DNA of 64,000 nucleotides, from assembly GCA_963772965.1 (NCBI GenBank), contig CAVYZU010000002.1, forward strand, positions 868,001 to 932,000, written 5' to 3'. Below, piece after piece: positions 25,542 to 36,067 of this stretch. Position 1 is the stretch's first letter. Every line of letters begins with the position of its first letter. The notes under the pieces were generated by a model. It made no database searches and had not been told where the DNA came from. It was given only the letters and a program-made list of their open reading frames with translations. A program made the translations under genes and the position numbers. This DNA comes from AP-15 sp963772965 (GTDB taxonomy: Bacteria > Pseudomonadota > Alphaproteobacteria > ATCC43930 > CGMCC-115725).

Positions 25542-26540
25542 ATGAAGGCGATTTAACCTCAGGATCTAGAATTCGCTCGCTGGCTTCCCCCCGGCATCAA
25601 AGTCGACGATGCGATTGCCGGGCTAGCCGCACTGGCAACGCTGACCATTCTTGTCGTGCTGTGGCAAGCGCTGAGCCCCAAAAACGTGTTCGAGCGACGC
25701 ATCGAGCAGATTGTGGCGAGAAGGGAGGCAATGCGCCGCCAACGAATTTCCACGCCCACACGCCGGCAATCGCAACGCCCTGTCAGTTTTATGCGAGCAG
25801 CAGTCACGCATCTAAATCTGCTGCGTTCACGCCATGCCTCCGAGGCGCGGCTGTTGCTGGCGCGCGCGGGAATGCGCTCACCCGACGCGATGATTGCATT
25901 TTTGTTTGCGCGGCTAAGCCTGCCGTCGGTCCTGGCTTTGGCCACATTGATGGACAGTTCGCTGCTAAACTTGGTCCCGTTACCCCACGAGCTTCGCTTC
26001 CTACCGGCGGTTGGGGCGGCGCTACTCGGCTTTTACGCACCTAAGATTTATCTGACGAACGCGGCTGGCAAACGCGCTAAGCAGTTGCGCCTCGCCCTCC
26101 CGGATGGTCTCGACCTGATGGTAATCTGCGCAGAGGCAGGACTTAGTCTGGATGCTACGCTCTTGCGTGTTTCGCGGGAACTCGCCAACAGTTTTCCCGA
26201 ACTTGCGGAAGAGTTCGCGATCACGGCGGCGGAACTCACATTTCTGCCAGACCGGCGGGCTGCGTTCGACAATCTTAATAACCGCACCGATTCCGACGCG
26301 ATCCGTGCCATCGTCAACACTCTGCAGCAGACCGCTAAATTTGGCACTCCGCTGGCGCAGTCGCTGCGCGTCCTGTCAGCAGAGTCGCGCGCCGCAAGAT
26401 TAACCCGCGCAGAAGAAAAGGCAGCACGGCTGCCGGCCATGCTGACGGTGCCGATGATCGTCTTCATCTTACCCACTTTGTTTATCGTGCTGCTCGGTCC
26501 GGCCGCGATAAACATCATGGACACCCTTAGCAAGCGCTGA
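25542..26540 (+). pseudogene. tadC: Tad pilus inner-membrane protein TadC with TAA at codon 5
   Basis: The expected ATG at 25542 overlaps the ancestral tadB stop, then reads M-K-A-I and hits TAA at 25554-25556. Beyond it the frame is open for about 328 codons: PQDLEFARWLPPGIKVDDAIAGL, a first membrane segment, then the T2SSF domain (LRLALPDGLDLMVICAEAGLSLDATLLRV, FGTPLAQSLRVLSAESRAARLTRAEEKAARLPAMLTVPMI) and a C-terminal segment. The next usable start is GTG 25656, which would delete the first membrane segment. Partial function by reinitiation cannot be excluded. TadC pairs with TadB as the pilus inner-membrane platform. Confidence 0.83.
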
Positions 26541-26569
26541 ATTGAGGCGCTCGCTGCCTACCGCACCCG

Positions 26570-27475
26570 TTAGGATGGGCCGGCCGCGGGCCGTTGGAGA
26601 CCGGCTGACCGCACCGCCCGATCGCGAGCTTCGGGCGACAACTCGCGCAGTGTTCGGTAGTAGCCGAGGTTGTGCTCAACCGCCGCCTCGTCTAAATCAA
26701 TCCGGCCCAGACGAGCTGCCTCGCCTATGTTCCCCTGCAGACCATAAATCAAAGCCAAAGTCTGCCGTTGCTGTGCGGTACCGGAAGCCCCCAGCGCGAG
26801 TGGCTGAAGTATGGCGATCGCGTTTGTATAGCTGCCGCTTAGCGCGAGCGAGAGCGCCAGATCGAGGGTCAGTGAGGGATCGCCTGGCGAATGTTGCAGG
26901 CCCTCGCGATATTGGCTTTGGGCCTGCTGGTGCTGACCCGCAGCATCCTCAACTACGCCCAGCAGCAACAAAAACTTTGGGTCCCCCGGGCGTAGCGTCA
27001 GCCCTTTGTTGATCGGCGCCAAAGCCAGTTCGGGGCGGCCGGTCTCGATACATGCTCTGGAGAGGCCCTGCAAGCCCGAGAGGCTGATGCTGTCGCGAGC
27101 GAGCGCCGAATTAAAGGCAACGATTGCCTCGTTAACCGCGCCGAGCGGCAGCAGCGCGTTCCCAATCGCGATAAATGGATCGGGCAAGCGCGGCTCGATC
27201 TCGGCGGCCCGCCGGAACACCGCGACCGCATTACTGTAGTCGCCGCCCGCGCGCGCAGCTTCGCCGATCCGCATTAACGCGGCATATGAGGGTACGGCAC
27301 CGCCGGCATCACGGCCATTCACGCTTAGAGGATCGATGTGCAACGGGTACGGTTGGCACCCTACAAGTACCGCTAACGCCAGAGTAATGGGAAAAAATAC
27401 AGCAAGGCGAGGTCTTTGGAGATTTTTGCCGTTTAATTCGTGTACCATCGCTGTGCCAAGAACAATCGCTGTCAC
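26570..27475 (-). CDS. tadD: TadD-like tetratricopeptide lipoprotein
   Basis: A protein of up to 301 residues, convergent with tadC. A hydrophobic N-terminus ends in a lipobox (LAVLVGC). It is followed by about five TPR units, for example AVAVFRRAAEIEPRLPDPFIAIGNALLPLGAVNEAIVAFNSALARD. TadD lipoproteins help multimerise the Tad secretin. The first methionine is uncertain: MVHELNGK, about ten codons in, is as good. The frame is intact, unlike its partners on the other strand. Confidence 0.82.
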   Translation of the reverse strand: MTAIVLGTAMVHELNGKNLQRPRLAVFFPITLALAVLVGCQPYPLHIDPLSVNGRDAGGAVPSYAALMRIGEAARAGGDYSNAVAVFRRAAEIEPRLPDPFIAIGNALLPLGAVNEAIVAFNSALARDSISLSGLQGLSRACIETGRPELALAPINKGLTLRPGDPKFLLLLGVVEDAAGQHQQAQSQYREGLQHSPGDPSLTLDLALSLALSGSYTNAIAILQPLALGASGTAQQRQTLALIYGLQGNIGEAARLGRIDLDEAAVEHNLGYYRTLRELSPEARDRAVRSAGLQRPAAGPS

Positions 27476-27591
27476 CGCGATATTCTGACAGCGTCAAAAG
27501 TTCGTCACCAACCTTGAATTACAAGCGAAACTAACACTTTGCGAGCGCACCTTAAGCTTGCATTCTTTATCGCCTGAGCGAATCACTGCGC

Positions 27592-30288
<2,697 letters not shown>

Positions 30289-30457
30289 AACAGAGATTGT
30301 GGCCCTCCCTCGCTGCAGTGCAAGAGGGTGATTCGCCAATCAGCGAATTATGCCGCGATCACACCCAGACCAATGAAGCGGCAAAGGTCCTATTCAGACA
30401 AGGCTCCAAGCGAGATAGCGCAAGTGTTTCGAGTAACTCCCAATCGGAAGCACCGCG

Positions 30458-30886
30458 TCAGCGCAGCCTGGCCGCGACCGCGGGCAAGGCCGCGATGTCG
30501 ATCCCGTGGCGGGCCGCGTCGGCGATCAGCGCCCGCGGCTCGGCGCCGGCACGCAGCCGTGTCAGTGCCCACAGCAGAGTTGAGCGCGTGCCGCTACGGC
30601 AATGGGCGACGACCGGTTGTGAAGCGACATCCAAAGCGGTGGCAAAGGCGTCTACATCAGCCCGCGACAGGCTCGCCGCCGTGATCGGAATATGGTAGTA
30701 GGCGATTCCTTGGGCTTCGGCGAGCTTGCGCGCTTCAGCCGCCGATAATTGTCCAGGGTCTTCGCCGTCGGGCCGGTTGTTAATGAGGGTGCGCACCCCG
30801 GCGCGCGCCAGAGCGTCGATGTCCGCTCGGTCGATTTGCCCGGCAACGCTCAGGCCGGGGGTCAAAGAAATAAGCTCAGTTGTCAT
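30458..30886 (-). CDS. TIGR01244-type phosphatase (Blh, beta-lactamase-hydrolase-like family)
   Basis: 142 residues with a dual-specificity-phosphatase-like fold: the P-loop CX5R motif HCRSGTRS near residue 95 and the N-terminal INNRPDGEDPGQLSAAEARKLAEAQGIAYYHIPI. The family is often adjacent to sulfide:quinone or persulfide genes and is also called a sulfur transferase. No such genes are near here. The frame is complete and the reaction is inferred from the motif only. Confidence 0.83.
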   Translation of the reverse strand: MTTELISLTPGLSVAGQIDRADIDALARAGVRTLINNRPDGEDPGQLSAAEARKLAEAQGIAYYHIPITAASLSRADVDAFATALDVASQPVVAHCRSGTRSTLLWALTRLRAGAEPRALIADAARHGIDIAALPAVAARLR

Positions 30887-30950
30887 GCTGGTTGCTCCGG
30901 AACTGCGATCAATAGAGTTGCAGGCAGCGCCGTGATGGTCACGCGAAAAA

Positions 30951-31421
30951 TCAGGCGGCGAATTGTGGGCGCTGCATCAAGTCGCCGGCACGGATCCAGA
31001 AGCGCTCCAGCCGGCGCAATGTTACGACCGCCCCCTGCAAATCTTCGGCCCCGACCATGGAACCGCCGAGCATTTCGGAATGGCGTCCATACATCGCAGT
31101 TAGTGCGTCGCGCAATTTGTCACCTTTCTTGGTCAATCTTACGTGGACCGAGCGACGATCGTGCAACGAGCGTTGCTGTACCAGATAGCCGTTTTCAACC
31201 ATTTTCTTGACATTGTAAGAAACATTGGAGCCGAGATAACAACCGCGTAGCGTGAGCTCACCGACGGTCATCTCTGCTTCCCCAATGTTGAATAGCATCA
31301 TTCCTTGAACATTATTTATATCGTGGATTCCTAACCCCTCCAGTTCAAGCTTGACTACTTCCAAAAAATGGCGATGTAGCCGCTCGATCAATGCAATAAC
31401 TTCGAGATAATGGTTGTTCAT
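30951..31421 (-). CDS. MarR-family winged-helix regulator, LdtR-like
   Basis: About 156 residues from the ATG at 31421. The winged helix is seen in AEMTVGELTLRGCYLGSNVSYNVKKMVENGYLVQQRSLHDRRSVHVRLTKKG. The motif GSNVSYNVKKMVENGYL is typical of the alphaproteobacterial LdtR group, which controls cell-wall and stress genes. A longer frame starting at 31487 overlaps the mmsB end and lacks family sequence. It lies 62 bases behind mmsB on the same strand. Its target is unknown. Confidence 0.86.
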   Translation of the reverse strand: MNNHYLEVIALIERLHRHFLEVVKLELEGLGIHDINNVQGMMLFNIGEAEMTVGELTLRGCYLGSNVSYNVKKMVENGYLVQQRSLHDRRSVHVRLTKKGDKLRDALTAMYGRHSEMLGGSMVGAEDLQGAVVTLRRLERFWIRAGDLMQRPQFAA

Positions 31422-31483
31422 GCGGGAGCCTCGCGATTGGGCGGTCCCGGCGAGATTAGCGGCGATCCGGTTAATCCTTCGTT

Positions 31484-32383
31484 TCAAATTTTAGTTTCTG
31501 ACTTGGCGATAAAGCGATAGATCGCGGAAAAATCGAAGCCGCCGGTGCCGTCATCGACAAACATTTGATAGAGCGCGGCCGCGGCAGCACCCATCGGGGT
31601 CGGGGCCGCTACTGCTCCTGCTGCCTGTTGCGCCAGCCGTAGATCCTTCAGCATCATCGCCGCGGTAAAGCCGGCGGCATAATCCCGGTTCGCGGGCGAT
31701 GACGGCACAGGCCCCGGCACCGGGCAATAACCGGTCAAAGCCCAGCATTGTCCGGTCGACTTGCTGACGACGTCGAATAAAGTCTGCGGCGTCAATCCGA
31801 GCTTCTGTGCCAGCGTAAAAGCCTCGCAGACACCGATCATCGAGATCGCGAGCAGCATGTTGTTGCAGATCTTGACCGCTTGGCCGTTGCCCGCGGGCCC
31901 CGTATGCACGATCGTGCGGCCCATGGCTTCGAGGATCGGCCGGGCGCGAGAAAAGGCCGCCGCTTCACCGCCGACCATGAACGTCAATGTTGCGGCAGCC
32001 GCGCCGGCGGTGCCCCCCGAAACCGGCGCATCGACCATGTCGAAGCCGGCCTCATGCGCCGCTGCCGCGACGGCGCGCGAGGTGTCGACGTCGATTGTCG
32101 AGCAGTCGATCAGCAACGCACCGCTGCCCGCCCGGCCGAGGATGCCGGCATTGCCGAGATAGACCTCGCGCACCTGCGGCCCGGCCGGCAGCATCGTGAT
32201 TACGATATCGGCCCCGGCAATCGCTTCGGCAGCGCTCGCCGCAGCACGCCCACCATTTGCCGCCAGTGCCGCCACCGCCGCCGGGACAAGGTCGTAGCCG
32301 GTAACTTGATGGCCGGCTTTGACAAGGTTCGCCGCCATCGGCGCGCCCATATTACCGAGCCCGATAAAGCCGATTGCCGTCAT
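31484..32383 (-). CDS. mmsB: 3-hydroxyisobutyrate dehydrogenase
   Basis: 299 residues. The NAD-binding GFIGLGNMGAPMAANLVKAGH is at the N-terminus, the substrate motif DAPVSGGTAGA is near residue 120, and the catalytic lysine is in GNGQAVKICNNMLL near 170. It ends KSTGQCWAL and DYAAGFTAAMMLKDLRLA, as in MmsB. It oxidises 3-hydroxyisobutyrate to methylmalonate semialdehyde in valine breakdown. GGAGGGCAG lies before the ATG. Its pathway partners lie 2.5 kb upstream on the same strand beyond an apparent insertion. Confidence 0.93.
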   Translation of the reverse strand: MTAIGFIGLGNMGAPMAANLVKAGHQVTGYDLVPAAVAALAANGGRAAASAAEAIAGADIVITMLPAGPQVREVYLGNAGILGRAGSGALLIDCSTIDVDTSRAVAAAAHEAGFDMVDAPVSGGTAGAAAATLTFMVGGEAAAFSRARPILEAMGRTIVHTGPAGNGQAVKICNNMLLAISMIGVCEAFTLAQKLGLTPQTLFDVVSKSTGQCWALTGYCPVPGPVPSSPANRDYAAGFTAAMMLKDLRLAQQAAGAVAAPTPMGAAAAALYQMFVDDGTGGFDFSAIYRFIAKSETKI

Positions 32384-32498
32384 CTGCCCTCCTCCAATTT
32401 GCGGGGTTCTGAAGGCCAGGATACGGTGTCGGTCCCAGAGCCGAAAGGGCCCGCGGGCCAATCATGTCAACCACGGTACAACGTGGTAGCAACTCGTC

Positions 32499-32567
32499 GG
32501 GCGCGTGAAGCGCAGCGCAACCCGCCGTTCATTCTGGCGCGGTGGCGGGTTGCGCCCGCCCTACGCC
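32499..32567. repeat. REP-like repeat, copy A
   Basis: It begins GGGCGCGTGAAGCGCAGCGC and contains the palindrome CAACCCGCC…GGCGGGTTG, ending GCGCCCGCCCTACGCC. The unit is typical of REP/RAYT-type hairpins. A diverged second copy lies at 32940. Confidence 0.75.
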
Positions 32568-32939
32568 AGCCAAACGCCCGCCTTTCTGGGCCTGTTCCGC
32601 CTGTTTTATCAGGCGCGAGATCAGGTGCCGGGGTTCTTCGATCGCGTTCGTGCACCGCTTAGAATGCCCAAAGCACCGCGTCTACGTCGCACACTGCACC
32701 CTGTTGCTTTCTGGCAATCCACAAACCGCCGCCTCCTCGACATTGTCAGGCACTCCATAAGCGCCTCCGCAAATCACAGCCTAGGATGTAATTACGGCAA
32801 TTTTTTCGTTCCTTATATCGCAACCCCCTGCGCCGAACGAGGCAGGTAGCTGGCGAGGCTGAGGTTCGCCAAAACGCTTTAGAACCCGCGATCTTGAAAT
32901 TCGCCGCAGAAGCGGGATTTTGTCAGTCAGACAGTCTTA

Positions 32940-33003
32940 GGGCGCGTGAAGCACAGCGCAACCCGTCGATCCCGACCCGGTGGCGGGGTTACACCAGCCC
33001 TAC
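32940..33003. repeat. REP-like repeat, copy B (diverged)
   Basis: Same orientation and opening as copy A (GGGCGCGTGAAGCACAGCGC, CAACCCGTC). The closing arm is more degraded (GGCGGGGTTACACCAGCCCTA). No RAYT transposase is seen in the window. Confidence 0.7.
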
Positions 33004-33042
33004 TCCTGCTGACCCGCAGCAAACTTGACAGGGCTTACCCCG

Positions 33043-34023
33043 TTAACACTCTCCCGCGGCTCGTAGAAAGCGAGGAGCCAGCATCGATTTGCCGCCTCTC
33101 GAAAAAAACCGGTTCACGATGCCGCTATAGGCAGACCGATGGATGGTATCTTGCTGTCTCCCCACAATGAGGAATTCGATGTACTGCTCGGGCCGATGAA
33201 TCATCAGCTGCGGGATGCCGCGCCAGCCGGCCTCGCCCAAACTTCCGGCCAGGGCCCGCCGGATTGCGTTCACGACGATATCGACAAGCTCCAGGCCGGG
33301 CTCGGCAGCGGCTGAAAACCTCACGTCCGCCAGTAATAATTTCAGGTTTGTTCCCTCTCTATCGCCATTGCCGCCTCTGAATTTGTCATAAAACGAGTAA
33401 TCGGCGCTTTCCAGCACCACCGCAGGCCGCCGTATCGACATGTTGGCAAGCGCACCTTGCGCGTACCACGACCACCACATTTCCCAATTCGTAACCTTGC
33501 TCGGTTCCTTGCCGTCGATAATCCATTCGAACGCGGCCAACTCGTGAGGTTCACGTTGGGCAAAATATAATGGGACATGCTTGATTAACGTGTGCAGTAG
33601 CTCAAATGTCGTGATTGCCTGCAAGTACAAGGGCATCGACGTTCTCGCAATTTGACGGCAGGCTTCCTCGACTAACTGCCGATCGGGCGAGGCAAAGCGA
33701 TCGACACGCGCCAGCATTCCGTCCAGGTGCTGCTGCTTGTATCTGTCGACTTCCGCTTCGTCATGAAACCCGAGATCGGCAACAGTGATCTCGAATAATA
33801 CGTTATTGCGAGACAGCATGGTAACGACCTCGGCGACCTGCCGCTCGTTAAGCAGCCGCCCCTTCACCTCTCCCTTCTCGGTCGGTAAGCGGCTGCGGAT
33901 TTTGCTATATTTTTTTTGGATGAAGCCGAGCCTGCCGCTTGGTATTGCCAGCGCACCCACGGCGCTTATCGAACGCTCATGGTACCCCGTAAAACTGCCG
34001 CTCTCGTCAATGAAGATGTGCAA
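33043..34023 (-). CDS. DUF3800 domain protein
   Basis: About 326 residues. The defining N-terminal motif is HIFIDESGSFTGYHERSISAVGALAIP; acidic residues of the RNase-H-like fold are D and E here and D in LELVDIVVNAIRRAL near the C-terminus. I place the start at a TTG (34021-34023) giving M-H-I-F-I-D-E-S-G, the usual family start. The frame is open further upstream into a tRNA-like gene, which argues against that extension. DUF3800 proteins are common in mobile and defence regions, but their reaction is unproven. Confidence 0.8.
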   Translation of the reverse strand: MHIFIDESGSFTGYHERSISAVGALAIPSGRLGFIQKKYSKIRSRLPTEKGEVKGRLLNERQVAEVVTMLSRNNVLFEITVADLGFHDEAEVDRYKQQHLDGMLARVDRFASPDRQLVEEACRQIARTSMPLYLQAITTFELLHTLIKHVPLYFAQREPHELAAFEWIIDGKEPSKVTNWEMWWSWYAQGALANMSIRRPAVVLESADYSFYDKFRGGNGDREGTNLKLLLADVRFSAAAEPGLELVDIVVNAIRRALAGSLGEAGWRGIPQLMIHRPEQYIEFLIVGRQQDTIHRSAYSGIVNRFFSRGGKSMLAPRFLRAAGEC

Positions 34024-34091
34024 TGTGTGCTCAAGCCTTGTTGTCGATTGCCGGCCGCGCAAAAAGCGATCGCGCACCGGGCTGCGGGAGA

Positions 34092-34200
34092 TGGACGCGG
34101 CGGCAGGACTTGAACCTGCGACCTTCCTGCCCATACTGGCGGTTGCGAAGCCGAACCAGCAGACGAAAGCAGGGGCTCTATCCGACTGAGCTACGCCGCG
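34092..34200 (-). tRNA. tRNA-Arg(UCG)-like gene with about 31 extra nucleotides in the anticodon loop
   Basis: The 109-base gene includes an encoded CCA (34092-34094). The acceptor CGCGGCG pairs perfectly with CGCCGCG. The D stem GCTC/GAGC, anticodon stem CCTGC/GCAGG and T arm GCAGG-TTCAAGT-CCTGC are all intact. The loop closed by the anticodon stem is 38 nt instead of 7. It starts TTTCG, giving anticodon UCG if read in the normal place. The extra part can fold into its own hairpin (CTGG…CCAG with CGG…CCG). It could be an intron, a disabled tRNA or an unusual tRNA-like RNA. It lies 8 bases behind the HTH gene and 68 before DUF3800. Confidence 0.72.
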
Positions 34201-34208
34201 AAGCCTGT

Positions 34209-34712
34209 TCAGGCGGACGAGCGTCTGCGCCGGACGCCCGTCCGTTCCACGGCCCGGCGGCTGGTCTTCACCTCGTCCTCGACCTTCCGGAACTCGGGCG
34301 CCAGATCGGCCAGCTTCTTCACGAGCCCGGTCAGATCGTATTCGTTGCTAATCTTGCCCTTGTGGGGCGCGCGCCGCTCGATGCGTTGCACGAGCCCTAC
34401 CGCCTCCAGTTCCGCGATATAGCGCTGCACCTGACGCGGGCCTAGCTTGAGGCGATCCGCGAGGCGCTGCTTGCTGGGATAGGGCTTCCGCTCGACATCC
34501 CACCAGTAATCCGCCAGGTGGAGCAGTACCGCGAGCTGCGTCGGATTCAGCTCCAGTCGTGCCTGCGCCCGCAGCAGCAGCGAGGGCACGATGGAGAAGC
34601 CTAAATCCATTACGGCCTTGCCCCACTTCTGTTCCGACATCTTCTTGTTCACCGTGGCCGGGCGGATCGGGATCACCTCCGCCGTCGTCACGCTCTCCGC
34701 ACCTTCTGTCAC
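34209..34712 (-). CDS. Helix-turn-helix protein resembling plasmid replication initiators
   Basis: 167 residues. The middle has a winged-helix region: LELNPTQLAVLLHLADYWWDVERKPYPSKQRLADRLKLGPRQVQRYIAELEAVGLVQRIERR, as in replication-initiator or DnaD-like N-terminal domains. The C-terminus is rich in Lys and Arg (GVRRRRSSA). It is a small DNA-binding protein of the island, with a tRNA-like gene immediately after its stop. Whether it replicates or regulates is unclear. Confidence 0.72.
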   Translation of the reverse strand: MTEGAESVTTAEVIPIRPATVNKKMSEQKWGKAVMDLGFSIVPSLLLRAQARLELNPTQLAVLLHLADYWWDVERKPYPSKQRLADRLKLGPRQVQRYIAELEAVGLVQRIERRAPHKGKISNEYDLTGLVKKLADLAPEFRKVEDEVKTSRRAVERTGVRRRRSSA

Positions 34713-34953
34713 TCACCGTCTCCGAATTGTCGAAGCCGATATAGGGCCGCATTTTCACGAAAAAAAGGGGTGATGACCAGTCGAGAATGACTGCTGCCAC
34801 AAGACGTCGTTGACCAGTAGCCTCCGGTCGGAAGCGACCTATGACAAATGACGATCGCTATTCAGCACACATCCCAACGGCAGATGGAACCAGGGACAGG
34901 ATGCGATCGGTCTCGAATGACCGGTGGTGGTTTGAATTTTCTAGAATCCCCGC

Positions 34954-36067
34954 TTATGCGCATCTTCCGATACCAGGATCGAAATTGAGCTCGCGATCGC
35001 CCAGCGAAGCGAAATAGGCGTCAACCATCGCATCGTTGACCTCCGCGAGGCTCGCCGGTTGCCACCATGGATTTTGATCTTTGTCGATCAGCAAGGCACG
35101 CACGCCCTCATAGAAATCATGCGCCGCCATGAAGTGTTGCGTCAGTCGGTATTCGAGCCGCAACGCCTGTTCGACATCGCAATCTCGTCCAACCATCAGC
35201 TGGCGCAAGGTGACCTTGAGACTGGTCGGGGATTTGCTCATCAGCCCGGTGACGATCTCGGCGGCCCAGCTGGCATTGGGGCTACCCGAGTTGGCTTCGG
35301 CTGAGAGGGCGGTGAGGATCGCCTCGATCGTACCGCCGGCAAAACACCGGTCGATAGTTGGGCTCAGGGGCGCGAGCGATGCCGGCCCCGGATCGATTGC
35401 GAATTCGGAAAGCAATGCCTCGGCCTGACTGAACTCTATCCCGGTCTTCCACGCCAGCTCCGCGAGCCTCGCGATGAGCAATGCGACCCGTTCCTGGTCG
35501 ATGACATGGGTGGCAAACCCGCAATAGAGCGTGTCGCTCTCTTTTAGCCGTGCCCCGGTTAGCCCGAGATAGCGGCCAACTTTGCCCGCGCAGCGGTTCA
35601 GGAACCGCGTCGCCCCGACATCGGGAAAGAGCCCGATCGCGGTCTCCGGCATCGCGAGCATTGTGCGCTCGGTCGCAATGCGATAGGCGCCGTTGACCGA
35701 GATCCCGACCCCGCCGCCCATTGTGATCCCATCGATAATTGCGATGTACGGTTTGGGAAAGCGGTGGATGTCGCGGATCAGCGCGTATTCCTCGCGAAAA
35801 AACGTGGATGTCAAATCGCGATCGCCGCCGATCCCTCGTCCGGCTTCGTAAACTGCACGCACATCGCCGCCGGCGCAAAACGCCCTCCCACCGGTGCCGC
35901 GTACAACAACCGCATGCACCGCCGGGTCTATCGCCCATTCGGCCAGCGCGGGCGCGATCTGACGGTAATTCCTAAGAGTTCAGCGCATTCAGCGCGCGCG
36001 GCCGATTGATCGTCAATGTCGCGACTCCGCCCGCGCGGCCGAATAAGATTTCGTCGGCCTCACTCAT
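34954..36067 (-). pseudogene. 3-hydroxyisobutyryl-CoA hydrolase (enoyl-CoA hydratase family) with a +1 frameshift
   Basis: Start ATG at 36067 overlaps the dehydrogenase stop. The first 30 codons (EADEILFGRAGGVATLTI, then NRPRALNALN) are followed by an early TAG because of one extra base, the T read from position 35977. Skipping it joins to LRNYRQIAPALAEWAIDPAVHAVVVRGTGG and the rest: AFCAGGDVRAVYEAG, ITMGGGVGISVNGAYRIA and MPETAIGLFPDVGATRFLNR, total 370 codons, normal for the family. A protein started at the internal 35919 Met would lack the first strands of the fold. It is the hydrolase step of valine degradation. Confidence 0.86.

Larger units (their letters stand above)
32384..33042. other. 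Gene-free stretch with two repeat copies, left part of the valine-operon insertion
   Basis: About 660 bases without a supported gene; frames on both strands look like shadows. It holds two copies of a REP-like repeat (listed separately), about 440 bases apart. A T/A-richer segment lies around 32790-32820. It separates mmsB from the DUF3800 gene. Confidence 0.55.

Noticed and set aside
20418..25556. Stop-codon recoding (TAG, TAA or TGA read as amino acids) as the normal genetic code of this organism
   Set aside because: TAA, TAG and TGA all serve as ordinary stops in intact genes here (for example TAA in asd, TAG in biuH and LLM, TGA in gltX), so a global code change is not supported.
34092..34200. 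Class II tRNA (Ser/Leu/Tyr) or selenocysteine tRNA with a long variable arm
   Set aside because: The extra bases lie inside the loop closed by a perfect anticodon stem (CCTGC/GCAGG), the variable region is only about 6 nt, and no UCA/Ser/Leu anticodon fits.
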